This document shows positions 34,189-42,291 of a DNA stretch of 64,000 nt, piece after piece. Below the pieces are notes generated by a model that saw only the letters and a program-made list of their open reading frames with translations, was not told the origin of the DNA and made no database searches. Source of the DNA: Bacteroidia bacterium (GTDB lineage: Bacteria; Bacteroidota; Bacteroidia; Cytophagales; Cyclobacteriaceae); contig JAUILA010000022.1 of assembly GCA_030432655.1 (NCBI GenBank), positions 33,968 through 97,967 of the forward strand. The letters are read 5' to 3'. How positions within the stretch are numbered: position 1 is the first letter of the stretch; every line of letters begins with the position of its first letter. The position numbers and the translations under genes were made by a program.

Positions 34189-34680
34189 ATGCGCATCCTT
34201 TTTATATTAATGGCAATATCCCTGCTGTCGTTTACCATGCACCCGATACATGTGAGTGTTTGTGATGTGGAATTCGATTCGGACGAACGACGGCTGGAAA
34301 TGACCATGCGCACATTTACCGATGACATGGAAAAACAGATCCGGGAAGAAACCAATAAACCGGATTTGGATATCCTGAACCCTCCTGCTCCTCTCACCTC
34401 TGACGAGCTGTTCGAAGACTATTTCAAGCGCCATCTGAAGTTTTATCTGAAGGATCAGGAGGTCTCGTTTAAATATCTCGGTCATGAAGTGGAGGCTGCT
34501 TCGGTGTATTGCTACCTGATGATTACAGATATCGATGAAGTAACGGAAATAAGTGCCTTTAACGATGTACTGCTCCGGACATACGATGACCAGGTTAACC
34601 TCATCCATGTTAAAGTTGGGGAGGAAACACATACTATGATGTTCCGCAAGGGCCAGGTCAGGCAATCACTTGCCTTTTGA
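34189..34680 (+). CDS. DUF6702 family exported protein
   Basis: 163 residues: a hydrophobic signal (ILFILMAISLLSFTMHP) followed by HPIHVSVCDVEFDSDERRLE, the conserved start of DUF6702, then LFEDYFKRHLKFYLKD. The end is a beta strand pattern without known catalytic residues. Found here divergent from HupE and the M1 peptidases. The function is unknown; the His-Pro-x-His directly after the signal could bind metal. Its last 15 bases overlap the convergent LigT gene. Confidence 0.85.
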   Translation: MRILFILMAISLLSFTMHPIHVSVCDVEFDSDERRLEMTMRTFTDDMEKQIREETNKPDLDILNPPAPLTSDELFEDYFKRHLKFYLKDQEVSFKYLGHEVEAASVYCYLMITDIDEVTEISAFNDVLLRTYDDQVNLIHVKVGEETHTMMFRKGQVRQSLAF

Positions 34681-35235
34681 TAGCGGGAATTCCCGGTAAA
34701 TTTCCCAATTTGACCCATTGTGTTTAAGCAGCATAACCTGCCCGGCTTTCCATGATCCTGAGAATACTTTGTCCCGGAATTCATTCCATGCTGCTTTAAA
34801 TAAAGGCTTCTTAAGGTCCCGGAAAGCAACGGTCAGGTGCGGATGAAATCCTCGGTTTTTCCAATCCGCATTATCCATATGGAGAAACCGCTGCATTGTT
34901 TTCCTGACCTTGTGGTATAAGCCGGAAAGAGATTCTGTTTTTTTAACGTCAATGTAAATTACCCTGGGCTCAAATGCTCCGTATCCGTCAAGGTGAATTT
35001 CAAAGCTTTCAACTCCCTCAACAACCTCTTTCAGCTTTCCTGTAAGTAATTCCTCTTTGGCCTCCTTCATCCTGAACGGCATATGAAGGGTGATATGGGG
35101 AGGTGAGTTGAGTGCTGCTTTCGTCCCGTATTTTTCCGCCATCTCCTGCTTCACAGCCAGAGCCTCAGAAAAGACCGGCTCAGGGGGAACCAGGGCAATA
35201 AAGTACAATTCACCGGCCGGATGAGATGGTTTCAT
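34666..35235 (-). CDS. 2'-5' RNA ligase / cyclic phosphodiesterase superfamily (LigT-like)
   Basis: 189 residues with the two HxT/S motifs of the 2H phosphoesterases: PPHITLHMPF (about residues 46-55) and FHPHLTVAFRDL (about 133-144). These enzymes open 2',3'-cyclic phosphates or join 2'-5' RNA ends; the true substrate is unclear. The ATG at 35235 shares its A with the TGA stop of the S9 peptidase (TGATG), a translational-coupling junction; a TTG one codon earlier is less likely. Confidence 0.88.
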   Translation of the reverse strand: MKPSHPAGELYFIALVPPEPVFSEALAVKQEMAEKYGTKAALNSPPHITLHMPFRMKEAKEELLTGKLKEVVEGVESFEIHLDGYGAFEPRVIYIDVKKTESLSGLYHKVRKTMQRFLHMDNADWKNRGFHPHLTVAFRDLKKPLFKAAWNEFRDKVFSGSWKAGQVMLLKHNGSNWEIYREFPLSKGK

Positions 35236-37409
35236 CAAAGGTTTTCTTCCAGCCAGTTCGTCATCAGCCTGTAAAGATGAGGCCGTGCATTCCCCCGGTA
35301 AATTCCGTGGGCACGGTCCGGATAGTAAAATGAATCAAATTGCTTGCCTTCCGCAATCAATGCATTTTGCAGTGTTACAGCATTCTGAAAATGGACATTG
35401 TCATCGCCTGTTCCGTGAACAAGCAGAAAGTTCCCTTCCAGTTCAGCTGCATAGCTCGTGGGAGAATTGTCATCATATCCTGACCCATTGTCCTGTGGCA
35501 AACCCATATAACGTTCGGTGTAGATAGTATCATAATAGCGCCAGTTAGTTACCGGAGCAACTGCAATTGCCGCTTTAAATACATCAGCGCCCTTCAGAAT
35601 AGCAAGCGATGCCATATAACCGCCATAGCTCCACCCCCAGATTCCAATCCGTGAAGCATCCACATAAGGCAATTCGCCAAGGAATTCAGCCCCGGCAATA
35701 TGATCTTCCACTTCAAACTTTCCAAGCTGTCCGTATGTCATTTTCTTAAATGCAGCCCCCCGGCCCCCGGTTCCCCGGGTATCAATAACGGCAACAATGT
35801 AACCCTGCTGGACGAGCATCTGATGCCAGTAGTAATGGCCTCCGCCCCAGCTATTGGTCACGTTCTGCGAACCGGGACCGCTGTACTGATAAACCAGCAC
35901 AGGATATTCCTGACCCGGATTCATATTGGATGGCTTGAGCATGTATCCGTTCAACTCAGTGTTGTCCGTCGTTCTGAACGAGAAAAACTCCTTCGGCCGC
36001 AAGGCATACTCCTCCGCTGCCTTCATAAGCGCTGTATTATTCTTCAGCACATTGATCTTTTTATTGCGTCGGGTTCGATACAAGGTGACGGTCAGCGGCT
36101 GGTTGGCATTCGAATAATAATCAATGTAATACTTCTGATCCGGACTCATGTTGATCCGGTGATACCCTGTCTCATTTGTAAGCTTTTCCTTTTTGTCCCC
36201 GTCAAGATCGGTCACGTACAGGTAGCGTTCCAGGGGAGATTCTTCCGTAGATGTGTAATATATGGTTGCCTTACTTCCTTTCTGGGATATTCCTGCAATA
36301 TCCGAGACTTCCCAGTTTCCGCTGGTAACCTGTTTTTCAAGTGACCCATCCATGGTATACAGGTAAATATGCTTGTACCCATCCCGTTCGCTCGTTATCA
36401 GGAAATGTTCCCCGTCTTCAAAGTAGGTGAGGTCATCTGCGAAATCAATATCAATGTAGGTGTCATATTTGTCCGTATAGATCACCTTGCTTGCTCCGGA
36501 GGAAGCATCTATATGCAGGATGTCGAGTTGATTCTGCAACCTGTTGAGTCGGACCAGGGAAAATTCATTATCATTTTTTGTTCGCCGGATACGTGCAACA
36601 TAATATTCCTGATCTGTCCCGATATCCGTCTCTTGAATGTCGCCAGTCTCCAAATTAAAGACCGAAGCTGTTACAAGAGAATTTTTTTCGCCTGCTTTGG
36701 GATATTTGAAGGTATAATTTTCCGGGTATAATGCTCCGTCATTCCAGAGCTGCACGGTATATTCAGGCACTTTTGACTCATCGAAAGAAAGGAATAAAAT
36801 GCTCTTGCTATTGCCAGACCATTCGAATGCCCTGGTAAAACTGAGTTCCTCTTCGTAAACCCAGTCGGTGCTACCGTTAATTACCTTGTTGAATTCTCCA
36901 TCAGAAGTCACCCTGATTTCCCGCGCAGAAGCAAGATCTTTGTAATAAAGGTCATTCTCCCTGACCCAGGCTACTTTGGCTCCATCAGGGGAGAATGTTG
37001 CGTAGGCTTCCCTGCCATTTTCAGACAGCGATGCCAGCTGGCCGGATTCAATATCGTAAACATAGTACTCAGCGGTAAAAGACCTCCTGTAAATCTGTTG
37101 CCTGTCGGTACGCAAAAGTATTTTCTTCTGATCAGCGCTGTATTGATATTCATCAAACTGAATGGCTGGTTCAAGCGTGGAGCCGTCAAGCAGTATACTC
37201 ACAACTGTACCTTTTGTAACATCATATTGCACGATGTTATTATTTTCCAGAGCAGTGTAATACCTGCCGTCATTCATCCAGTTAATCCCGTAAACAGATT
37301 CCTGACGAAAGGCAGGCCTTGAAACCAGATCGTCAATGGTAATCTGTTTCTGAGCCAGGGATGGAAAAATGATCAGGAAAGTAATGGTTATTGACAGTAT
37401 TCTCTTCAT
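35235..37409 (-). CDS. S9-family serine peptidase, dipeptidyl peptidase IV type
   Basis: About 724 residues after choosing ATG 37409 (MKRILSITITFLIIFPSLAQ, a signal peptide). The N-terminal two thirds are the DPP IV beta-propeller, including the double-Glu motif in DWVYEEELSFTRAF that holds the substrate amino terminus. The C-terminal alpha/beta-hydrolase carries the nucleophile in GIWGWSYGGYMAS, Asp in HGTGDDNVHFQNAV and His in PDRAHGIYRGN. It removes X-Pro dipeptides from peptides in the periplasm. First gene of a pair with the LigT-like gene. Confidence 0.94.
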   Translation of the reverse strand: MKRILSITITFLIIFPSLAQKQITIDDLVSRPAFRQESVYGINWMNDGRYYTALENNNIVQYDVTKGTVVSILLDGSTLEPAIQFDEYQYSADQKKILLRTDRQQIYRRSFTAEYYVYDIESGQLASLSENGREAYATFSPDGAKVAWVRENDLYYKDLASAREIRVTSDGEFNKVINGSTDWVYEEELSFTRAFEWSGNSKSILFLSFDESKVPEYTVQLWNDGALYPENYTFKYPKAGEKNSLVTASVFNLETGDIQETDIGTDQEYYVARIRRTKNDNEFSLVRLNRLQNQLDILHIDASSGASKVIYTDKYDTYIDIDFADDLTYFEDGEHFLITSERDGYKHIYLYTMDGSLEKQVTSGNWEVSDIAGISQKGSKATIYYTSTEESPLERYLYVTDLDGDKKEKLTNETGYHRINMSPDQKYYIDYYSNANQPLTVTLYRTRRNKKINVLKNNTALMKAAEEYALRPKEFFSFRTTDNTELNGYMLKPSNMNPGQEYPVLVYQYSGPGSQNVTNSWGGGHYYWHQMLVQQGYIVAVIDTRGTGGRGAAFKKMTYGQLGKFEVEDHIAGAEFLGELPYVDASRIGIWGWSYGGYMASLAILKGADVFKAAIAVAPVTNWRYYDTIYTERYMGLPQDNGSGYDDNSPTSYAAELEGNFLLVHGTGDDNVHFQNAVTLQNALIAEGKQFDSFYYPDRAHGIYRGNARPHLYRLMTNWLEENL

Positions 37410-37494
37410 GTTCAGCGCTTCAGTAAAATCAACTAAAGCAAAAATACACAATACAGAACATCCGGAATAGCCATTAAAAAAAACCTTGTGTTTT

Positions 37495-38160
37495 CTATCC
37501 GTCGCTCAAAGTCAGGGGAATTTCAATCCGCATACTTGTGGGTTGACCTTCTTTTTCTGCCGGGCTCCATTTTGCCTCAGCATTTATTATTGACTGAAGA
37601 ATCCTCGAGCTGACAGAATCGGAAGGCATTTTTGTGGTTGACTCTTCCACTATTTGCGCGTTGTCAATTGAACCATTCTTGTCAATTAATAAATCCACAA
37701 AGACAGTTCCTTCATATGTCAAATCATTTAGCGAAGATTCAATCCGGGACAGGTATTCCGGGTAACCGGCTTCCGGTGCTGCTGGCTTGTCAATTCCCTC
37801 ATTGAAGACGTTCCGGTCCGATAACCTATTGTCATACTTCATGCGAAAATAGTTGTAGACTTCGTCCTGATCCTGTTCGTTGGCCACGTTATCAGCCACT
37901 ACGGTGTAATTGCCAGCCACTGTATTAAAACTGCCAGTGTCAGCCGGGGTAAAATGAAAGGTGATGTCCGGGTTGGCACTGATATATTCATTCATCCATT
38001 GCTCGGTTTCATTGTATTCAAGCTGTCTGACAGAATCATTAGGCATGTCGGTGAAATTAGTGGCGGCTACCTCTTTCCGGTCAATTTCTGACGCATTATT
38101 GCATGAGTTTGCCAAACCAACCAACAGTACTAATAATAAAGGTGTATATAATCGTAACAT
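37495..38160 (-). CDS. Lipoprotein with a TonB C-terminal-like domain
   Basis: 221 residues. The ATG at 38160 opens a lipoprotein signal, MLRLYTPLLLVLLVGLANSC, with the lipobox at its end. The C-terminal 95 residues (GYPEYLSRIESSLNDLTYEG onwards, with FVDLLIDKNGSIDNAQIVEE and AEAKWSPAEKEGQPTSMRIE) match the TonB_C fold. The linker lacks the usual proline-rich stretch and there is no inner-membrane anchor. It is therefore unlikely to be a classical energy transducer; such proteins may be structural or sensory. Apparently monocistronic. Confidence 0.75.
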   Translation of the reverse strand: MLRLYTPLLLVLLVGLANSCNNASEIDRKEVAATNFTDMPNDSVRQLEYNETEQWMNEYISANPDITFHFTPADTGSFNTVAGNYTVVADNVANEQDQDEVYNYFRMKYDNRLSDRNVFNEGIDKPAAPEAGYPEYLSRIESSLNDLTYEGTVFVDLLIDKNGSIDNAQIVEESTTKMPSDSVSSRILQSIINAEAKWSPAEKEGQPTSMRIEIPLTLSDG

Positions 38161-38274
38161 AATATCTTTTACCCTGATTAATGAAAAAAGCATGCCTGCT
38201 ACGGAAAGTGGCGTTAAATGAAGTATGAAGGGGTTTTCAGGCAGAAGGTGTGGAACAACTTCCACTAACCACAA

Positions 38275-39144
38275 TCAGTCGGCAAATCGGCTGACAATTT
38301 GTTTTACCTGTGCAAAGTATCCGCCGCCAAACAGGTTGACATGGACGAGAAGCGGATACAGATTGTAAATATCGATACGGTCTTCCAGACCGCTTTCCAA
38401 CGGGTTAACTTCCTGGTAAGATGAATAAAATGATTGAGGAAATCCGCCAAACAAGCGGGTCATGGCAATATCCATTTCCGGGTGACCATAGGCAACCGCC
38501 GGATCTATAAGTACAGGATTTTCATGCTGATCCACCAGGTAATTACCCCCCCAAAGATCTCCATGTATAAGGGAAGGTCCACCTGCCACAAGCAGTTCCG
38601 GCAACCTGCGGTACAGCTTTTCCATAGGTTTCCGAAAGGACGAAGGTATGCTGCCATTGTCCAGGGCAATACTTAGCTGAACATCCAGGCGCTGATTAAT
38701 AAAAAAATTGACAAGATCTTCTTCCTCCTTGTTATGCTGAAACAAGGAGCCCATGTAATTATCTTCCGGCAGACCGTATTTTTCCGCTTTATTACCATGC
38801 AAAGCGGCCAGCTGCCGACCGAGCTTTTCACCAGCGCGCGGAGTGGGCCGCCTCGAATCGATAAATTCGAGCAGTAATCCATCATGACTATCCCCGTGCA
38901 GGATTTCTATGACTTCCGGAATCCTAATGCAATCCGGACCAGCAAGCCTGCGAAGCCCGTCTGCCTCCGCGTCGAACATGCCGGGAAACCGGTTCTTCTC
39001 ATTCCATTTAATGAAATACACCTCTTCACCGGAAGTGATCCGGGCACCATTATTTATACAGCCCCCGCTTACCGGTTGAACATCTGTAATATCACCAATA
39101 ATGTTCCGGTAACCTTCCGCGATATCCCCTGGCAGAAAACTCAC
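38275..39144 (-). CDS. Fructosamine kinase family protein
   Basis: 289 residues with the aminoglycoside-phosphotransferase-like kinase fold: GGCINNGARITSGEEVYFIK at the nucleotide loop, LIHGDLWGGNYLV as the catalytic loop (Asp) and PVLIDPAVAYGHPEMDIAMT as the metal-binding segment. This is the fructosamine-3-kinase/ketosamine kinase signature. It phosphorylates sugar adducts on lysines so that they fall off, repairing glycated proteins. ATGA overlap with the upstream cystathionine enzyme implies co-translation. Confidence 0.92.
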   Translation of the reverse strand: MSFLPGDIAEGYRNIIGDITDVQPVSGGCINNGARITSGEEVYFIKWNEKNRFPGMFDAEADGLRRLAGPDCIRIPEVIEILHGDSHDGLLLEFIDSRRPTPRAGEKLGRQLAALHGNKAEKYGLPEDNYMGSLFQHNKEEEDLVNFFINQRLDVQLSIALDNGSIPSSFRKPMEKLYRRLPELLVAGGPSLIHGDLWGGNYLVDQHENPVLIDPAVAYGHPEMDIAMTRLFGGFPQSFYSSYQEVNPLESGLEDRIDIYNLYPLLVHVNLFGGGYFAQVKQIVSRFAD

Positions 39145-40292
39145 AAGCCGAGGGCCTGGTCCAGGTCTTCTTTGAGATCATCTGCCTCTTCAATCCCTAC
39201 GGACAGTCTGAGCAGATTGTCCCTGATTCCCGCTTTCTGTCGTGCTTCCGGTCCTGGTTTGGCATGTGAAGTTAACCTGGGGGACGTAACGGTAGATTCC
39301 ACTCCGCCAAGGCTCATGGCCGGTGCGATCAGCCTCAGGCGGGAAACGAATTCATCCGGATCCCCTTTCACTTCAAAGGACAGCATGGCTCCGTAATCCT
39401 TCATTTGCTTCCTTGCCAGCTCATGACCGGGATGTGTAGTAAGACCAGGGTAAAATACTCTTTCAACCTCCGGATGTTCATTCAGAAATTCCGCGATTTC
39501 CATGGCATTCCGGTTTTGCTGGCGGACCCGAACGGTAAGGGTTTTAATACTTCTTTCCAGCAAATGACAAACCTGTGCATTCAGGACCGCTCCCGTATTC
39601 ACGGCCGTATGGAGCACCTTTTCCATAATTCTTGCGGAAGAGACAACAGCCCCAGCCGACAGGTCACTGTGCCCGCCGAGGTATTTGGTGGCACTGTGCA
39701 TAACGACATCAATGCCAAATTCTATCGGATTCTGCACGACGGGAGAAGCAAATGTATTATCAATACAGGAGATGATACCGTGACTTGAGGCCCATTCCGC
39801 CACCAATTGCATATCAATTATGGTGAGCAGCGGATTGGAGGGTGTTTCTATATACACCAGCCTGGTTTTCTCATGCCTGGCATTCTCCAGCGAATCCTCA
39901 TCAACCTTGTCAACAAATGTATAATCAATCCCCATTCGTTCGAGTTCTGAGGTGATCGCGTAATGGGTGCCTCCGTAAAGGTCATTCTGAAAAATTGCAT
40001 GGTCACCCGGGGACAGCAGTCCAAGTAAAACAGTAAATATGGCCCCCATTCCTGAACTGAAAACCAGGCCCTCTTCAGCACCCTCCAGGGCGCATATCTT
40101 CTCAACCAGCACTTTCTGATTGGGAACATTAAAATTTCGGGGATAGGCGTAATCATCCACGTCCAGGTACGCAAAAGCCGTGGCCGGGTACAACGGAGTG
40201 ACCAGTCCTGTTTTCCTGCTGTCGGTCAGGCTCCCGCTATGCAGGCATCGTGTCGAAAACCCCCATTTTCTATCGCCATCGGATGGTTTCAT
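39141..40292 (-). CDS. Trans-sulfuration PLP enzyme (cystathionine gamma-synthase/beta-lyase type)
   Basis: 383 residues of the Cys/Met metabolism PLP family: FSTRCLHSGSLTDSRKTG at the start, YIETPSNPLLTIIDM, and the PLP lysine in VMHSATKYLGGHSDLSAG. It acts between homoserine/cysteine and methionine; whether it makes or splits cystathionine, or eliminates H2S, cannot be told by eye. The ATG at 40292 lies 23 bases inside the end of the OxyR gene, and no better internal start exists, so the genes are tightly coupled. Confidence 0.9.
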   Translation of the reverse strand: MKPSDGDRKWGFSTRCLHSGSLTDSRKTGLVTPLYPATAFAYLDVDDYAYPRNFNVPNQKVLVEKICALEGAEEGLVFSSGMGAIFTVLLGLLSPGDHAIFQNDLYGGTHYAITSELERMGIDYTFVDKVDEDSLENARHEKTRLVYIETPSNPLLTIIDMQLVAEWASSHGIISCIDNTFASPVVQNPIEFGIDVVMHSATKYLGGHSDLSAGAVVSSARIMEKVLHTAVNTGAVLNAQVCHLLERSIKTLTVRVRQQNRNAMEIAEFLNEHPEVERVFYPGLTTHPGHELARKQMKDYGAMLSFEVKGDPDEFVSRLRLIAPAMSLGGVESTVTSPRLTSHAKPGPEARQKAGIRDNLLRLSVGIEEADDLKEDLDQALGL

Positions 40293-41202
40293 TGTTCTTT
40301 GTAATATTTAAATAATCAGGTATAGAAGCCTTGACCTCTTCAAATAAGGCTTCTGCTATTCGTAATTTAAGGTAATTCGAATGCATCACCATACTTACCT
40401 CTCTTGTTGGCACAGGTTTTTCAAAATACCTTAAATGATTCCTTGAATTGGCATCCATATCCAGTGTCGCCAACGCAGGCAAAAGGGTAACACCACCGTG
40501 CTTATCAACAAGTCTTTTCAGTGCTTCCAATGAACCACTCTCGTATTTGAACCTTGAATCACGCTCCTGGTAATGCTGACAAATATTCAGCACCTGTTCG
40601 CGGAAGCAGTGTCCCTCATTCAATAAAAGCAGCTCTGAGGTTTCCAGATCCTCGTAAGTCAGAATTTCCTTTTTAAAGAGGGGGCTCCGGTGCGAAACAT
40701 ACGCCACAAACTCTTCATTAAAAATGGTCATAAGACGCAGAGACTTATCGTCGAGCGGACTCACAAGCAGTCCCACGTCCAGCTTTTCATTCCTGAGCCG
40801 CTCCAGCATCTGTTCGGTAACCATTTCCTCCACATTCAGCCTTATGTCGGGATACTTGTTGAGGAATCTGTTGATGAACAATGGCAGCAGGTAAGGCGAC
40901 AATGTCGGTATGATGCCGATTGTGATCTCGCCCGTCATTTCACCCTTCTCTCCCTTGATCATTTCTTCAATCTTCCTGCTTTCCAGCAATGTCTTTCGGG
41001 CCTGCTCAATAATACGACCGCCTGTTTCCGTCGGCTCTACCGGCTGCTTCTGGCGATCAAAAATGGTGACCCCAAGCTGTTCCTCGAGTTTATGGATCTG
41101 CATACTCAGCGTTGGCTGTGTTACATGGCAGCTTTCGGCAGCTTTACCAAAATGGCGGTAAATATCGACTGCGACGATGTATTCGAGTTGGATTAAGGTC
41201 AT
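40270..41202 (-). CDS. oxyR: OxyR-type LysR regulator of peroxide response
   Basis: 310 residues. LysR helix-turn-helix at residues 1-60 (QLEYIVAVDIYRHFGKAAES, TQPTLSMQIHKLEEQLG). The effector domain carries LLLNEGHCFREQVLNICQH, in which Cys199 and Cys208 have the same spacing and even the same numbering as the peroxide-sensing Cys199-Cys208 pair of E. coli OxyR. It therefore very likely activates antioxidant genes when these cysteines form a disulfide. It lies upstream of a cystathionine enzyme and fructosamine kinase, which may be coregulated. Confidence 0.92.
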   Translation of the reverse strand: MTLIQLEYIVAVDIYRHFGKAAESCHVTQPTLSMQIHKLEEQLGVTIFDRQKQPVEPTETGGRIIEQARKTLLESRKIEEMIKGEKGEMTGEITIGIIPTLSPYLLPLFINRFLNKYPDIRLNVEEMVTEQMLERLRNEKLDVGLLVSPLDDKSLRLMTIFNEEFVAYVSHRSPLFKKEILTYEDLETSELLLLNEGHCFREQVLNICQHYQERDSRFKYESGSLEALKRLVDKHGGVTLLPALATLDMDANSRNHLRYFEKPVPTREVSMVMHSNYLKLRIAEALFEEVKASIPDYLNITKNNETIRWR

Positions 41203-41267
41203 GGTTCGAAATTAGAGAAATACACGGAATTATTCCCGGTCATTTCAAACTCCTGTTCACATACCTG

Positions 41268-42290
41268 TTAATTATACTGTACGTAGTGCCGCCACTTATT
41301 TAATACCTGTTCAAAATCTTCAGGTAGTGGAGCTTCAAATTGTACTCTTTCGCCACTTACAGGGTGAATAAATCCCAGCGTCGCTGCGTGCAGCGCCTGT
41401 CCGCGAATCAGTTTAAATGCATTCTCCACAAATGATTTGTACTTGGAGAATATGGTGCCTTTGAGCACTTTGTCACCTCCATAGGTCGAATCATTAAACA
41501 GGGGATGTCCAATATATTTCATATGTGCCCTGATCTGGTGGGTTCGGCCTGTTTCCAGCCGGCACCTGACCAGGGAAACGTAGCGCAGTTTTTCAACTAC
41601 TTCATAATGGGTCACTGCCCTTCGGCCGGTTTCTCCGTCTTCAAACGGTGCAGTCACCCGCCGGTCTTTAGGGCTCCTGCCCAGGTTGACATCAATCGTT
41701 CCCTTTTCCGGTTCAGGAATCCCCCATACAAGGGCCAGGTAGGTTCGCTCAATGCTATGGTCATGAAACTGCTTTGCCAGTTTATTCATTGCCCGTTCTG
41801 TCTTCGCAATGACCAGCAATCCCGATGTATCTTTGTCGATACGGTGTACAAGGCCTGGTCTGCCGTCATTGCCTTCCATTTCAGGCAAATTATTGAAATG
41901 ATAGGCCAGCGCGTTGACCAAAGTACCTGTCCAGTTTTGATAAGCCGGGTGAACCACCATGCCGTCGGGTTTATTGACGATCAGGATGTCATCGTCTTCA
42001 AATACGATATCAAGAGCAATATCTTCCGGTACCACTTCCGTGTCCCTCGGAGGCTCGGGAAAAGAAACCACCACCACATCTCCAGGCTTCACCTTGTAAT
42101 TAGGTTTGACGGTTTCATCATTGACCTCGACAAAACCGTCGCGTATTCCCGACTGAATTTTATTCCGCGTTACATTGGACAGTTTATCATTCAGGAATTT
42201 GTCGATACGTAACGGAGCCTGCCCCGGATCAACAACTATCCGGTGGTGCTCGTACAGTTCTTCTTCGTCAATATATTCTTCGTCGGCCAT
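41268..42290 (-). CDS. rluD: RluA-family pseudouridine synthase, RluD-like
   Basis: 340 residues from the ATG at 42290 (MADEEYIDEEEL). An N-terminal S4 RNA-binding domain (APLRIDKFLNDKLSNVTRNK, about residues 27-90) is followed by the catalytic domain with the Asp motif GLVHRIDKDTSGLLVIAKTE and LETGRTHQIRAHMKYIGHPL. RluD converts three uridines of 23S rRNA helix 69 to pseudouridine. An in-frame start 16 codons earlier would overlap the upstream metzincin gene; the chosen one follows that gene's stop by one base. Confidence 0.93.
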   Translation of the reverse strand: MADEEYIDEEELYEHHRIVVDPGQAPLRIDKFLNDKLSNVTRNKIQSGIRDGFVEVNDETVKPNYKVKPGDVVVVSFPEPPRDTEVVPEDIALDIVFEDDDILIVNKPDGMVVHPAYQNWTGTLVNALAYHFNNLPEMEGNDGRPGLVHRIDKDTSGLLVIAKTERAMNKLAKQFHDHSIERTYLALVWGIPEPEKGTIDVNLGRSPKDRRVTAPFEDGETGRRAVTHYEVVEKLRYVSLVRCRLETGRTHQIRAHMKYIGHPLFNDSTYGGDKVLKGTIFSKYKSFVENAFKLIRGQALHAATLGFIHPVSGERVQFEAPLPEDFEQVLNKWRHYVQYN

Positions 42291-42291
42291 T

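Noticed and set aside
35700..36344. 214-residue plus-strand open frame opposite the S9 peptidase
   Set aside because: Antisense shadow of the S9 peptidase propeller; composition is not protein-like.
41505..42212. 235-residue plus-strand open frame opposite rluD
   Set aside because: Entirely antisense to rluD with no protein-like motifs.
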